Of a DNA stretch of 64,000 nucleotides, positions 22,888-34,959 are shown in pieces; position 1 is the stretch's first letter; each line of letters begins with the position of its first letter. The DNA lies in NCBI GenBank assembly GCA_958430865.1, contig CAUDNR010001112.1, positions 201,723 through 265,722 on the forward strand, given 5' to 3'. Source of the stretch: Entrophospora sp. SA101 (taxonomy: Eukaryota > Glomeromycota > Glomeromycetes > Entrophosporales > Entrophosporaceae). Below the pieces are notes generated by a model. It did not search any database. It saw only the letters and a program-made list of their open reading frames with translations, and was not told where the DNA came from. The translations under genes and the position numbers were made by a program.

Positions 22888-23070
22888 TATATTTCATCTG
22901 GTATTGTTGACTCGATCCATAAATCAATGATAATTGTAACTTTATATAGTCTATATGAACTTGAACGGTATTTGGATAAACTGCTGTGGTAATTGTAGAA
23001 GGATCAAATGAATTAGCCAATAATGCTTTTTTTAATTTATTGAAAGTGGTGTGGTGGATATTTATTAATA
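22888..23070 (-). other. Possible 3' coding fragment
   Basis: A minus-strand frame reads KKALLANSFDPSTITTAVYP then NTVQVHIDYIKLQLSLIYG and ends at a TAA at 22888. The composition is protein-like, but there is no ATG, no clear splice acceptor upstream and no recognised family. It may be the remnant of a lost gene. Confidence 0.3.
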
Positions 23071-23168
23071 TTTTAATATATAAAACATTTCATCCAATCG
23101 TTTTTCAGATTTGACAATGATTTACATTGTGTAATTTTTTATTTTTACGTATATATAATAATAAAAAG

Positions 23169-24172
23169 ATGTCATATGAATGCTCTCTTCACGGTAGAAT
23201 TTCCAATAATTTAAAGCCTCAACTTATAGATAGACTTATTGGAATTTGTGGAATACATCCATTTACTATATTTGAACATGAGATTGGATTTATACCTTCA
23301 GGTAATCAATCTGATTAAATGACTAATTAATTTTTAGATTTATATAAAATCATCATCATCTTATTAATTAATATAAACAAACAAATAACAAAATAGTCAA
23401 AACAACAGAAGGACCATCTCGTAATGAAGATGTTTTATTAAGACTTAAATCCCATATTGATGAAAATGATTTAACTAAACGTCAATGGTTTATTATTATT
23501 GCTATTATTATTGTTAATTTTTTTTAAAGAAAAATTTAATGGATCATACATATACATATAAATGATATAATTAGGCAATTGTTTCAACTTGGACATCCCG
23601 AATCTCATCTTGGTCGATCTACTACCGATAAACCAGCAACTGTTAGAGCTGTATTTCATTCAAAAATACATACTGGTGATTCTTTAAAATTTATGGGATT
23701 ACTTGGTTACAAGTAAGAGCTTTTGTATTATCAAATAATGATTTTATTATATCAACTATAATAATAAATAATTGTTTTAAAAAACTGAATTGATTAGAAT
23801 GGGATTTGAATTTGCAAGAAAAGGAATAGTATTTAATTATCATGATAATTTAAAAATAATCATAACACAAATCTTCAAGGTAATTTAAATAGTTACTAAT
23901 TATTTCAAAAAATTTTTTTTAAGATATCTTCAATTTTTAATATTTTCCTAAAAAAAAAAAAAAAACAGTTGGAAAAACCAAATGATGTAAGTTCGTTAAT
24001 ACCTTTTGATCCAAAAAATTATTGGATTGTTGAGGTTTCAACAGTTCCTATTTTACAACAAGATGTAGAAAAAAATATCGGAGAGCTTCGAAAATTTGCG
24101 GAAATGTTGAAAGGGATTTTGAATTTACATTACATTGAACATTCGATATTGCAAAACAAAGTTCATCATTAA
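23169..24172 (+). CDS. MED18: Mediator complex subunit 18
   Basis: Five exons: 23169-23301, 23397-23487, 23575-23712, 23798-23879 and 23969-24172, all with GT-AG introns of about 85-95 bases and consistent phases, giving 215 residues. It matches the Med18/Srb5 layout: start (MSYECSLHGRI), LIDRLIGICG, FEHEIGF, QLGHPES, VRAVFHSKI, LLGYKMGFEFARKGIVF, IFKQLEKP and WIVEVSTVP. MED18 is part of the Mediator head module and links activators to RNA polymerase II. The start at 23169 follows an in-frame upstream region without ATG. I see no defects. Confidence 0.85.
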
Positions 24173-24459
24173 AACTGTAAATTAGTAATAGTTAGTGCAT
24201 GCTACATGTGTGTGTTTATGATTAAATTACTGTGTTGAATAAAATATTATACTTTACAGAAACACAGCAGTCCAAAGGATGTGATTTGATTGCAAGATGA
24301 ACCAGTCATTAATACTTTTATACAAGGTGGAAGGAAAACGGCGTCACCATATTCATTTATATTCTCATCTTTATTCGCACAAGAATTATTTTTTTTATTA
24401 ATCTTTCAAAATTGATATGGTTGATTGATAATTTAAATAAATAAATAATTATTATTTTT

Positions 24460-25875
24460 TTAAATTATTTTGGAGAAATCACCAAAACTTTCCATATAAT
24501 AATCTGGAATAATTTTTGCACCCTCGGATAAAATATCACTTTCTTTGGATATTCCTAATTAAAAAATTGTCAATAACTATTCATAATAATTGACCATCAA
24601 TACTACAAAATACCCAAAAATACAACTATAATAATAATTACCAGTTAATACCAACAGGGTAGCAAAACCGCCATTTATTCCAAATTGTATATCGGTATTC
24701 AATCGATCACCAATCATACAAGTTTTCTCAACGTTTAAATCATATTTTTTCATAATACAATCTAACATTGGTTTATTAGGTTTGCCACAAATATAATCAG
24801 GTTGTCTATCCAATGCTTTGATCAGTGGAGCTGATAATGACCCTGCACCAGGAAATATTCCACCATTTGTTGGATACGTTGGATCATCATTTGTCAAAAT
24901 GAAATAACAATTCGGATTGTTGTGTAGATTTGTAAATGCCTTTGCTAATTTTACATAATTTATTTTTGAATCAAATCCACATAATACTGCTCCAACCTAT
25001 CGTAAAAATTTTAATGTTGAATTAGAAGTTTTTTTTTAAAAAAAAATAAAAAGGTAAAAAGTAAAAAGATAGAAAATAAAAAAAGGAAATAAATAAGAAG
25101 CTTACTTCGGGATCAGGTTTTATATTTGACATATCCATATCTTTTAATATAGCATTTACGTCATCCTATTAAGAAAATCAGGCAATAAATAAAAATTTTC
25201 AATAATAATAATAATAATTAATTTATCACTTCATTACTTCGCCACCACAATATCTAATTCCTTGAGTATTCAATTCATCAACCATCCCAGATTCACCAAA
25301 AACGTAAACTTTCTTATCTTTAGGAAAATTTAATACATTCTTTATATAGTAAGCAGCTACATATGATGACCCAAAAATTTCATCCTATAAATAATCTCTT
25401 AGCTAAAATACACATGCACTTATTATCCAATAAAAAAAAATATTGACAAATTACTTCATAAGCTTCAATATTTAATTTTTTAAATTTCTCAAGATATTGC
25501 GCACGAGACTTCATAGCATTATTTGTTACAAATAATATTTGTTTGCCTAAATTCAAAAGAAAGTACTTGATAAATTAATTATTTTTTTTTAAAAAAAAAA
25601 AAAATTCACTCATTACAACACAATACGTTACCATTCTTTCTTAAATAACTTAATGTCTCTACAACTCCCGGGAATACCTTATTTGTTTGCCATATTACTC
25701 CTAATTTTTACAAGAGAACAAGGATATCCACTTAGATAGAAATGAATCAAAAGTATTTATACATGTTAAAGAAAGAAAAACCGTTACCATCACAATCAAG
25801 TAAAAAAGTTTCATACTTTTCAATAAATTCCTTATAAGCTGGTATATCAGAAAGTTTGATCGGTTGTTTTGTCAT
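24460..25875 (-). CDS. HAD-superfamily phosphatase, PHO13/phosphoglycolate phosphatase type
   Basis: Seven exons on the minus strand: 25788-25875, 25632-25700, 25455-25546, 25238-25384, 25106-25165, 24642-24996 and 24460-24554, joined by GT-AG introns; 301 residues. HAD motif I is LLDCDGVIW (Asp27 nucleophile, Asp29), split by the first intron. FVTNNA is motif II, GKPNKPM holds the motif III Lys (about 224) and GDRLNTD is motif IV (about 248-254). This is the 4-nitrophenylphosphatase/phosphoglycolate phosphatase family (yeast Pho13, about 312 residues), which hydrolyses small phosphorylated metabolites such as 2-phosphoglycolate in the cytosol. The exact substrate cannot be read from sequence. 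It converges with MED18 across about 290 bases. Confidence 0.88.
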
Positions 25876-26639
25876 GGTTTTAAAAGAAAGCAATTTATTA
25901 CTGCGTGAATGGTAATTAAATAAATTTCCTTGTATAGAACTTTTTTAATTTTTTTTTTTAACAAATAATAATGAAGTATTAATTAAATTAGTTAGTTTCT
26001 CCACCAAAGACAATTTAACTTTCACGTGACAAAGTTTTATTATATACCATTGTTGACTTTAGTCAAGACTTGTTTATTTTAGTAGTAGTCTTGCAGCATA
26101 CGCATAAATATTATTTTTATCTTCTCCAATTAGAGATAATACAGAAAACATGTAACGTATAAACCCTATGTATGTATGTTATGTATGATTTTTCCATACA
26201 TGTGTGCATAAATATAGTAATACAAATAATAGAAACAAGAAAATTATTTTAACTCGGAAAGGAGAAATTACATGGTCAAGTTTTGAATAATTTGCTGTCT
26301 GTAATCTAATTTCCCACCCACTACAAGAAATCAACTTTTTATTATTTGAATTATGTTATTATTAATACAATCTTTAATAAAATTATAATGCCCAATAGTA
26401 AAGTTTGTTTTTTTATTAATTTTTTAAATAAAGACAATTTTATGGTTTTAATGTTTCTAAAAGTCGCACTATTTTTTTGTATGTGGATATTTTGGTCATG
26501 TTATCTTGGAAGTATTTCAATTCAACAGTTTTTACTTGCCCTGTATATTTTTATCTATTTTCACGTATAACAAAGTTATATGTAAATAAAATTCATATTA
26601 ATATATACGTTACATACATAGGGTTCATACCATACATTG
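25876..26639. other. Intergenic DNA with an inverted pair
   Basis: No gene seen. AACCCTATGTATGTA at 26162-26176 is repeated in inverted orientation at 26611-26625, so a 460-base unit could be a degenerate MITE. It sits directly left of the hAT relic. Confidence 0.4.
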
Positions 26640-27025
26640 CATGTTATCGTAACACCACCAATTCGAGTAATAGTAACAACATATCAATACGTTTTTATCA
26701 AGAGTATAAACAGGTTCACCTTTTGAAAGGGAAAAGTAAAAAAGTAATAATAAATGATGATTATTCATCAGATCACCAGATGAAATAACGAGTTACTTGG
26801 ATTTGCCATTAGCAATAAATACAGAAAATCCACTTGAATGGTTGGTGGAAAAGGTAAGGTACCATCATTTACAAAGTTTTTCATGCCTTTCCAAATTTGC
26901 ATTTAAATATCTATCAATTCTAGCTACATCAGAACCAAGCGAGCGATCTTTTTTTTAGTTCTGGTAATATAATAAACCAAAAAAGAACCGTTTAAATTGT
27001 GATTTTAGTTGGCAAGATGTCTTTT
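26640..27025 (+). pseudogene. hAT transposase C-terminal relic
   Basis: Reading across two frames gives NISIRFYQEYKQVHLLKGKS and then NPLEWLVEK, LSKFAFKYLSILATSEPSER and SFFSSGNIINQKRT. This is the C-terminal dimerisation segment of hAT transposases (NPLxWW ... LAxKYLxIxATSxPSERxFS). A frame break lies near 26788, and nothing of the catalytic core remains in frame. It is a different hAT lineage from the one at 5336-6858, whose tail reads SSVDCEKGFSKQN. Confidence 0.75.
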
Positions 27026-27496
27026 CTAAAGCGAATATGAAACTCGTGAATATTATTGAGAGATCAATGTACTGGTTGTGTTAGATTGAGTATACTTTGC
27101 GCAGTGAGTATATTACAAAACATTTTTGGTAATGATAATTGTACTTGCATGATTTTTTGGGTTAGGTGTGTGGGGCCTATAAATTTTACTTACTGTACTC
27201 AACCTAATGCTACTTATGATTTTACTATACTCACCGGATAAAGTGTTTGGCATTCAAGCTTCATATACCCATCAATGAATATCCAAAGTAGTACCAACGA
27301 GATACAACTGTTCACTAAAAAAAAAAAGTACAATTTATTTATCTTTGAGATCAAATCCGATTTGGATCCGGTCTCGAAACCAGTTATGATTATCATAAAA
27401 AATAAACCGGATCCCAATTCTATTTGACTTCATTGATGACTTATTAATTATAATTACAAAATCAAAATTATCTATTAAAAAATATAAAATTAACAA

Positions 27497-28863
27497 TTAT
27501 TTTTTTCTAGCATATATTCTATAAGTTGGCCAATATTCACATTTATCATCAACTTCTTTGATAAATTCCTTTATCAATTCATCATATTGTTTATCAGAAT
27601 AATTTAATATAGGCATTAGTTTTGACTTTAGAGCTTCACATCCAGTTGAAAAATCATCTCGACACTATATTTTAATAATATAATAATAATAATAATATAA
27701 AGATTTGGAAGAAGGAATTAATTGATTAAGAATTGGTTGATTTATTTTTAACTGTTAATTACTACTAACCACTTCGCCAAGTTTACCGCCCGATTTTCCC
27801 AATAGACACTCGCGTTTCTCTAATTTAACATCTATTAAACCTGGATGATTCTCAAAATTCTTTTGATAAATATCTACCCCAAAGACTAAATTATTGGAAT
27901 TAACAAGTTTCTTGACTAAAAGAAAGATAAAAAGCGATGAAGAAATAACAAATTTTTTTTTAGAATTTAAAAATTGGTTCAAGTAGATTTTTAAAAGAGT
28001 TGACATTTTTAACTTACCGGCATCCATGAGTAATTTCTGTGCTGGACCTTGATTTAATGTTCCTATTCCTGCTTCCTGGTAATTAAATAATAATAAATAA
28101 CCAATTTCCACATAAAATAACTTTTCAAAAAAGATTTAAATAATTACCATGATTTCTAACCAGCCACCAGGTTTTAAAACTCGGAGAAGTTCGTTTATTA
28201 AAATTTCGATTTGTGATGGCGTAAGTGACATAACGAGAAATCGTTGATAAACAAAATCAAAATGATTATCTGGGAACGGTAAACCCTGAATAACATTGAC
28301 TTTTTGGAACTTAACGTTTGAAGGTTTGATTTCGGATGGATAAATTGGCGAGATGTCGATTCCAATGAATTCACAATTAAGGAATGTATGTGCCATATCA
28401 AGTGAAACAATCCCTGTCCCGCATCTAATATATAAAAATAAATAAATAAATATACTTTTTATTATAGCATAAAGATACTGGATGCATTTGGTTTTGGTAT
28501 ACAATGTATTATTATGTATATATATAGCAGAAAATACATGGCATAAGTAGAATATTTCAGATATAATATGTCAAAGATTTACCCGACATCTAGGACCCTA
28601 GATCCATGTTGTTTTAATTTTGTTTCGATAGGAGAAGAGAAATTACTACCCCACACATGTTTCATTAGGTAATGCTGCATTTGTAATCTATCGACTTCCT
28701 TATCATCATTTGGAAGAACGTAGCTTGCATCATTTTCGTTATGAAATCTTCTGCCGTCGACAAAAAGAAATTCTTGTTGTGTGTAAGGCTTTTTACTATT
28801 ACGCCGAATGGTGCTGATAAGATTATAATTATCGCCAACATCTGTCGAGTTTCCATTACCCAT
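27497..28863 (-). CDS. SAM-dependent class I methyltransferase
   Basis: Five exons on the minus strand: 28583-28863, 28148-28424, 28018-28075, 27770-27915 and 27497-27664, with GT-AG introns; 309 residues. The SAM-binding motif VLDVGCGTG straddles the first intron (residues about 90-98). It is followed by FIGIDISPIYP, FPDNHFDFVYQRFL and LLRVLKPGGWLEIME. This matches the fungal UMTA/LaeA-like methyltransferase family (Methyltransf_25/23 type), cytosolic or nuclear; the substrate is unknown. A polar N-terminus of about 55 residues precedes a HYLMKHVWGSNFSSP region typical of the family. All splice phases agree and no defects are seen. Confidence 0.85.
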
Positions 28864-31800
28864 TTATTTTTTAATTTTAAAGAAAAGTATGAAATAAAAT
28901 GAAAATGTGATGATGAGTATGAATTATTAAAATTATTTGGTGAATGAAAATTGTAAAAACAAAAAAAAAAAAAAAAAATTTAATTTTAAAATTTTTTCTA
29001 TTTTTAAATTAATTATTTAAAACTCCGCCGAATTTTAAATTTTATCTGGTTTTTTTTGTTTTTTTTGAATTATGCTGCATGTTAATATTATTCATAAACA
29101 TAAACAATAAACAAATAAAAAAATTAAACCGATCATCCCTTATAAAAAGCAATAACAGTAATAAACATGCATTTTTTATGTTATTAATTGGAAATATTTG
29201 TGGTTTGTAATATTTGTAATAAAAAAACGGAACAAAAGAGTGAGAATTCCGATTTTAAGAAGGTTATTCCTAATATGTTTAAATATGATGTGCGAGCGTG
29301 TTTTATGAATTCGTGTATCACACAAAAACATAACCCTGTATTCTATATAGAGCTAAAATTTAGACATTGTTTAATATCAAGCTTCTAATTTAATAAAGTT
29401 TCGATTCAAAATCGAATACAATCTAATTTATTTTGTTTAAATATCTAATTGGTGTAACAGTTTGTTTTAGGATGTGTCTATCTAGCGTAATACTATATCT
29501 GATATAGTATATAGTAATGCTAATGGTAATATTATGTTTTTGTTTGTGTTTTATCTCTACTGTCGTCAAGAGCAGTTCTTTATTAATTAACAAATGAAAT
29601 GTCTTTAAAAATATCATTGTTGATGTCCATGACCATGTTTAAACCTTTTTTGAGACGAAAGAATAAAAAAAATCTGTGTATTCATTTGTTTGTTGATGAT
29701 ATAATTAGGTCCAAAATGAGTTATTTAAACGAATCGTAAACAGATAAATAAATTGGGATGATGATAATAATTAATAATAATAATAATAATAAATAAAATT
29801 GAAAATTGATTTGCATAATTAATTTAATAGCATCTGCCAATCAAAATATTCCCAGCAGCACCTGATAAAAGGCATATGATATTTGTTTCCAATTCAGCAA
29901 ATAAAATATTCTACATCAATTAATATCAATATTTGATTTGAAAATCCTTGTATACGAAATATAGTAATGGTCACATGTTTCACTCTCTAGATCATACGAA
30001 GTTATAATTTAGAAAACACATACCTTGGAATTTTTTATTTTTTTGTTAAAACTTTTTCACTTTTACATTTAAAACTTATAATTCTTTCGTTTTGTTATAA
30101 TTTATGGAAACCGTATGCTGGATTCTTAGTAATTATTCGTGCATGGAATTACTATTACGCGCGTGTTTCATTGTGTGTGAATCAATCCATTTATGAATAG
30201 ACCAATAAGCGTTGATTGGTTTGCTGCCATCAGTATTTTTGAGAATTCAACTGGAAACTAGCATAGTTTTGTAACAATATAATGGCAATACCCGTCGACT
30301 GAATTTCTAACATCGTTTCCCAGTTCATGGTCCTAAATTTTGGGATCAATCCTTTGTTTATCTAAAATTGGTAAGTTTGTGTAATATTTATATCAAAATT
30401 TTTAATTAATTTATTTAATTTATACTATATAAAATTTTAAGGTTCTTTGTTTTATATTGTTTATATTGCAATTTTCAAATTATATTTTAACCGGTCCTTT
30501 TGATTGGTAGTTTTTGGACCAGTCATTGAGACTGGTCAATACAATCCTACTACCCGAGTCATCATAGGATTTATTAGTATTAGCCGAATTTTCCTTTTAG
30601 TAAATTCTTCTGAATACATATTAATATTAATATATACATATTTTGAAAATATGTCTATGTTATATAGTTTTTTTTTTACATGTGAATATGGTTTTGGAAA
30701 TTTGAGAAACGCTCATTCTTATCGGAAATAGTTGCGATATGCGCCAACGAAGATAGAGATTGATTAATATTTTATGATGGGTTTATTTTACCAATAACGT
30801 TTTACAGCTAAACTTTTTTTATTAAAACAATTTCAATTTTCAATATTAATATTAATGTATTTTTCAAAACGATCAACGCTCACTCTTGGAACGAGAAGAA
30901 TCAAATTTTTTATTTTTTTACAGTTAGTAATGTCGAATATCAGACCACCTTACCATATTTCTATGTAAGATACTGGAAACATGCATCAGAACCAATATCA
31001 AATCTCATTTTCCAGAATAATTATAACCTTGGAAGCATATACACTTTGCACAGCGGCACAAACATTTAAGAATCTTTGATCCTAGCAGCGGTACACGTCA
31101 CATTTTTACAGATTCGGAAGCAACATCATATTATGAGTTGGGTGTAAATTATAAATATTACTAATACTTTTATTCTTTCACAATCTACAAGAACATGATT
31201 AATTTTACCTATATAATAAATGACAGTAAATGCAGAGTACATAGGACCCTGCATGTAGACCAATACGATTCAAACACTCATTGCATAATGTATTTTTAAA
31301 TTGTGACATTAACTGCAGCTTTGATATTAATGATAGTTTAACAACCATTATAATAAAATTCAATTTCAAACTTTGTATTCCCATTATTAGTTGATCGATC
31401 CTTGAACATGTGTTCGTAAACAAAACATTCAATTTCCCAACCAACTTTCACACGCATGCAATTACTTTCATATACCATAACTGTTCAAGCGTGCTTCTTG
31501 TCTTACAATTCTAATTGGATTATTGTTATTATTTGCCGAAATTCGTCTTATTATTTTTATATAATAATAAATAAAGATTTTTCAAGTAATTTAAAATTTA
31601 ATTTTCTCAACGATGACTACAACTACGACGGGAATTATATTATTATAAATTAACATTATTAACTTTTTCAACACAAAATTAAATTATTTCTTTATAATAA
31701 CCAGTAAAATATTTAAATTTGAATTTTTTCTTACTACAACGACAACGACTACAACAACCACGACGAGAAAAAACCTAATAGCCAAGACTGTTTCCGTTTT

Positions 31801-33000
31801 AAAGATGTAATTCGTGTGAATGCCTTGTGTCTGGGGTATGCAATAAGGCCAAAGTGCATTTGGGTTTTACTTGCAAAAAGTTAAGGCCAACCTTTAGCTT
31901 AAAGTCTCAATCGCAACTCTCGCCTGTGTAGCCGTTGCTGTCTTGATGTCTAGCCGGTTGAACGCTCACCAAAGCCTAATGCAAACCCTTATCTTAAATA
32001 GCCCATAGGCTCCTTGCATTCGTATGGGATTTTGTTAAATAAAACAACGTTAGATTTAAAGTTCTTGGCTATTATTCTACGCGAGCACAGATTACTGGGT
32101 TGTGTCACCATCTCCAGTAGTTTGTTGTTATTCGAATCGGAAGGCAAAGCATACCCCTGTAGTAGTATTATTACTTGGTTGATGCATTTTTTTAAAAAAA
32201 ATTTATTTTATAAAGCAATAAAAAAGATATTTTTTTCTCTCGTACAATTGAATGGAACAATAATTTTTTTTCTCAGTATGATTGATTCTATATAATAATA
32301 AGAGCCGTTAATAATATACTTACATCCAAATGCATACATGAAATCTTTTCGAAAAACAATTGACAACAAAGATGTTTTAATATTACATAAAATAAATAAT
32401 TTTTACTGTTACCAAATTATTATAAATTATTATAAATTATTATAAATTATTGCAGTCGTTGGAATAAAGCATTATAATGTGTGTGTGGTTTCTGCTCCTG
32501 CTGTCGGTGTCGTTGTTACTGTGTGTATAATGGACTCTGATTTTCTTTCTTTCTTTTTGATAAACCTTTTTTATCAGGAATTTATTGATTTTAATTCAAC
32601 CTTTTAATTAAATTGAATTCTAATAAATCTAATTAATAAATTACCATTTGTTAATGATCCTTTGCTGAAATTTAAGAAAGCAGAGATTCCCCTGTAACCA
32701 AGATATATATAGCAATGGCAACAGCAACTACAAAAATCATACGCTATGAAAAAATACCAACTGCTAGCTACATCTTGTAATCGAGCTTTTTTTCAATAAT
32801 CAATGATTGCAAGCGTTGGAAATCCAAGATAAATAACCATTTCTATCTTCCATTCTTTCTTCAGCTATATTGTTTAATATGGTTAATATTATATATACTG
32901 ACTGGTGGAGTCAATGTAGAAATTGATAATTACAAAAAATTAAACAATAATATATCAATCTAAATAATCTAAAAATGCAAACATATAATTACTTCAATAA
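28864..33000. other. Long gene-poor stretch
   Basis: No gene I can support in about 4 kb. It holds homopolymer runs near 28960, small hairpins (GGACCAG/CTGGTC near 30516-30538), a short (TAAATTATTA)n-like tandem run at 32420-32455, and a relatively GC-rich patch at about 31790-32170 listed separately. A frame on the minus strand at 31205-31444 ends in CNECLNRIGLHAG but has no recognised family. Confidence 0.45.
31790..32170. other. GC-richer patch of unknown origin
   Basis: Clearly less AT-rich than its surroundings, with words such as GCCTTGTGTCTGGGGTATGC and CTCTCGCCTGTGTAGCCG. No long frame on either strand. It could be a SINE-like or RNA-derived element, or a sequence from elsewhere. No tRNA-type promoter boxes could be confirmed. 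Confidence 0.35.
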
Positions 33001-33019
33001 TTCAATTGAACAAAACTTT

Positions 33020-33130
33020 CGTCAAATTTTTTACTTGAGAGGCTTGGCTTATATCATGGGTTTTAACTTATGTTAAGGTTTTTGCTTAATATTAAGTCAA
33101 AAATTTTGACAAACAATGTTAAATGAGACA
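33020..33130 (+). repeat. Dispersed repeat R1, copy b
   Basis: Shares with 38101-38237 the words TTTTAACTTATGTTAAGG, TTGCTTAATATTAAGTCA and TTTTGACAAACAATRTTA. Non-coding; same orientation as the 38 kb copy. Confidence 0.6.
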
Positions 33131-33176
33131 AAAATGGGAAAGAGTAATCAAGTTAAACTGTTAATGGCTCTTACCA

Positions 33177-33800
33177 ATGCAGTATTATAGCGATCAGAAG
33201 GTAAAACATTGGAAAAATGAGGTGTTTTTGGATATGGTTGAGTCAGTAAATTTATTGGTCAACACAAATGGAAATGTACTGCGTAGTGAAGTCCTTGATG
33301 CAATCAAGATGAGATGTCATTTGAGTGATATTTTAGAATTAAGGCTTGGTCAAAATGATAAAGTGATTTTTGAGAATACTAAAAGGTCTTCTATCAAGAG
33401 GAAGGACTATTGAAATGGAAGATGTTACATTTCGTCAATGTGTTCATCTTTTAAGGAGAAAGTGGCCAGATACTTGCTCAAAAATACAAGGGTCATCTTT
33501 CAAAGGCAAAACCAGGAAAATACGAAATCAAAACAAAGGAAACTAGTTCATCAAATTATTTTATAGCAAAAGAGATACAATATTGTAGTATCAATGCTAT
33601 TGCTCATTATAGTTATGATTGAGCCTAACATGTCAATACATCACAATCTGACCAACAGGTAAGTGAGATCTATTATTATCTTAGTTCATATAGAGTTCAT
33701 CCTTTTGGAATTCAAGATGAAGTAATAAGGGAACACTTTAATTATGTTCTTGATGATGATGAAAAAGTCCTAATGGCACATTCAGCAGGGGATTAATAAT
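33177..33800 (+). pseudogene. Degraded coding relic, family unknown
   Basis: Protein-like stretches in shifting frames: DMVESVNLLVNTNGNVLRSE and LDAIKMRCHLSDILELRLGQ (33177-33400), then FRQCVHLLRRKWPDTCSK, GHLSKAKPGKYEIKTKE and VHPFGIQDEVIREHFNYVLD (to about 33790). Stops and frame changes break it. I do not recognise the family; a transposon-encoded protein is possible. Confidence 0.35.
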
Positions 33801-34959
33801 TGAATAAAGGCGAATAGCATTTGAAGATTAGTTGTGGTAATGCTATCAGACAAAGCAAAAAAGTAGTATAACTGTTTGGTTTTATTTATATTTAGTAATT
33901 TGCAGCTATTATAAAAGAATCAAGCCGAATTTTATGATTCTGGACATACCAAATTCGAATGTGATGGCTGTAAAACAACTGTGGATTGCGTATGTCATTG
34001 GGGTTGGTCAAAATAACGTTTAAAAAATCCGCATATATGAAAATTTATTATTGATGTTGATAATCAACCATTACCAATCATGTTTGTGGAATTGTAGAAA
34101 GATCTAGTACTATTACTATTGTTAATATAATAGTAAAATTTCTAATCCTGGATACATGAATTAACCAAATTTGGAAACAACTTGTATATTTGTGTACACC
34201 GCATGAGGGCGAATTTTTTTTGTTTCAAGTGCTCATTCTGTTCGTAATTCCTTCTAAACTTAGTTTTTTTTTTTTTTCTTGCAATAGCCATTTTTTTATT
34301 AAAGAAAACGTTATTTTGTAATACAAGTTTTGTGCCTTTAAACTATTTAAAACAAAAATTGGCTAGGTTGAAGACTAGTACAAAAAGGAATGGTGTTAAA
34401 CCCTATCCATCAATCTCTATTCATGACTTCAAGCCATTATATATCACACAGATTTTTCCAATATTAACATAGATCCAAGTGTCAAGAATATAGAAGGTAC
34501 AAAACAGGTAAATTATTAGTTTAAGATTAATAGTACAATATAATCATGCCACAATTGTGCTTGTGTAATAGTATTTTCCACTTAATTTGGATTCCCGAAA
34601 AATTCTTTATCCAACTCTTTATTATTATTTCATTTATTTCCAATATTTCCAAAGGTGAGTTAAAATTAATATTATATAAAAAATATATAAAATATATGTT
34701 AATATATATGATATTAATGTTGGAATTGTATATATTTTTTCCAAAATTATCTTTTTTCAGGAACTTGTTTTTAATTGGAAAGACCATTATATTATTTATG
34801 TGAATACAACACACATACATATATATACACATTATACATATATTAAGGCTTAAAGATATCAGGATATCTAGCAAATAAAGTCTTATATAAAAAAAAACAA
34901 AAGTATAAAAAAAGAAAAAGAAAATATTAAACTATATAAATAATTTAATTTAGATTAAA

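Noticed and set aside
27078..27236. Possible MITE with TTGAGTA / TGAGTATA inverted words
   Set aside because: The two word pairs occur in the order A B A' B', not nested, so they do not make terminal inverted repeats.
31205..31444. Minus-strand frame ending CNECLNRIGLHAGSY
   Set aside because: Interesting Cys pair, but no ATG-supported start, no neighbours and no family; not enough to call a gene.
31920..31965. tRNA-like B-box word in the GC-rich patch
   Set aside because: GTTCAACCG only partly fits the pol III B box and no A box lies at the right distance.
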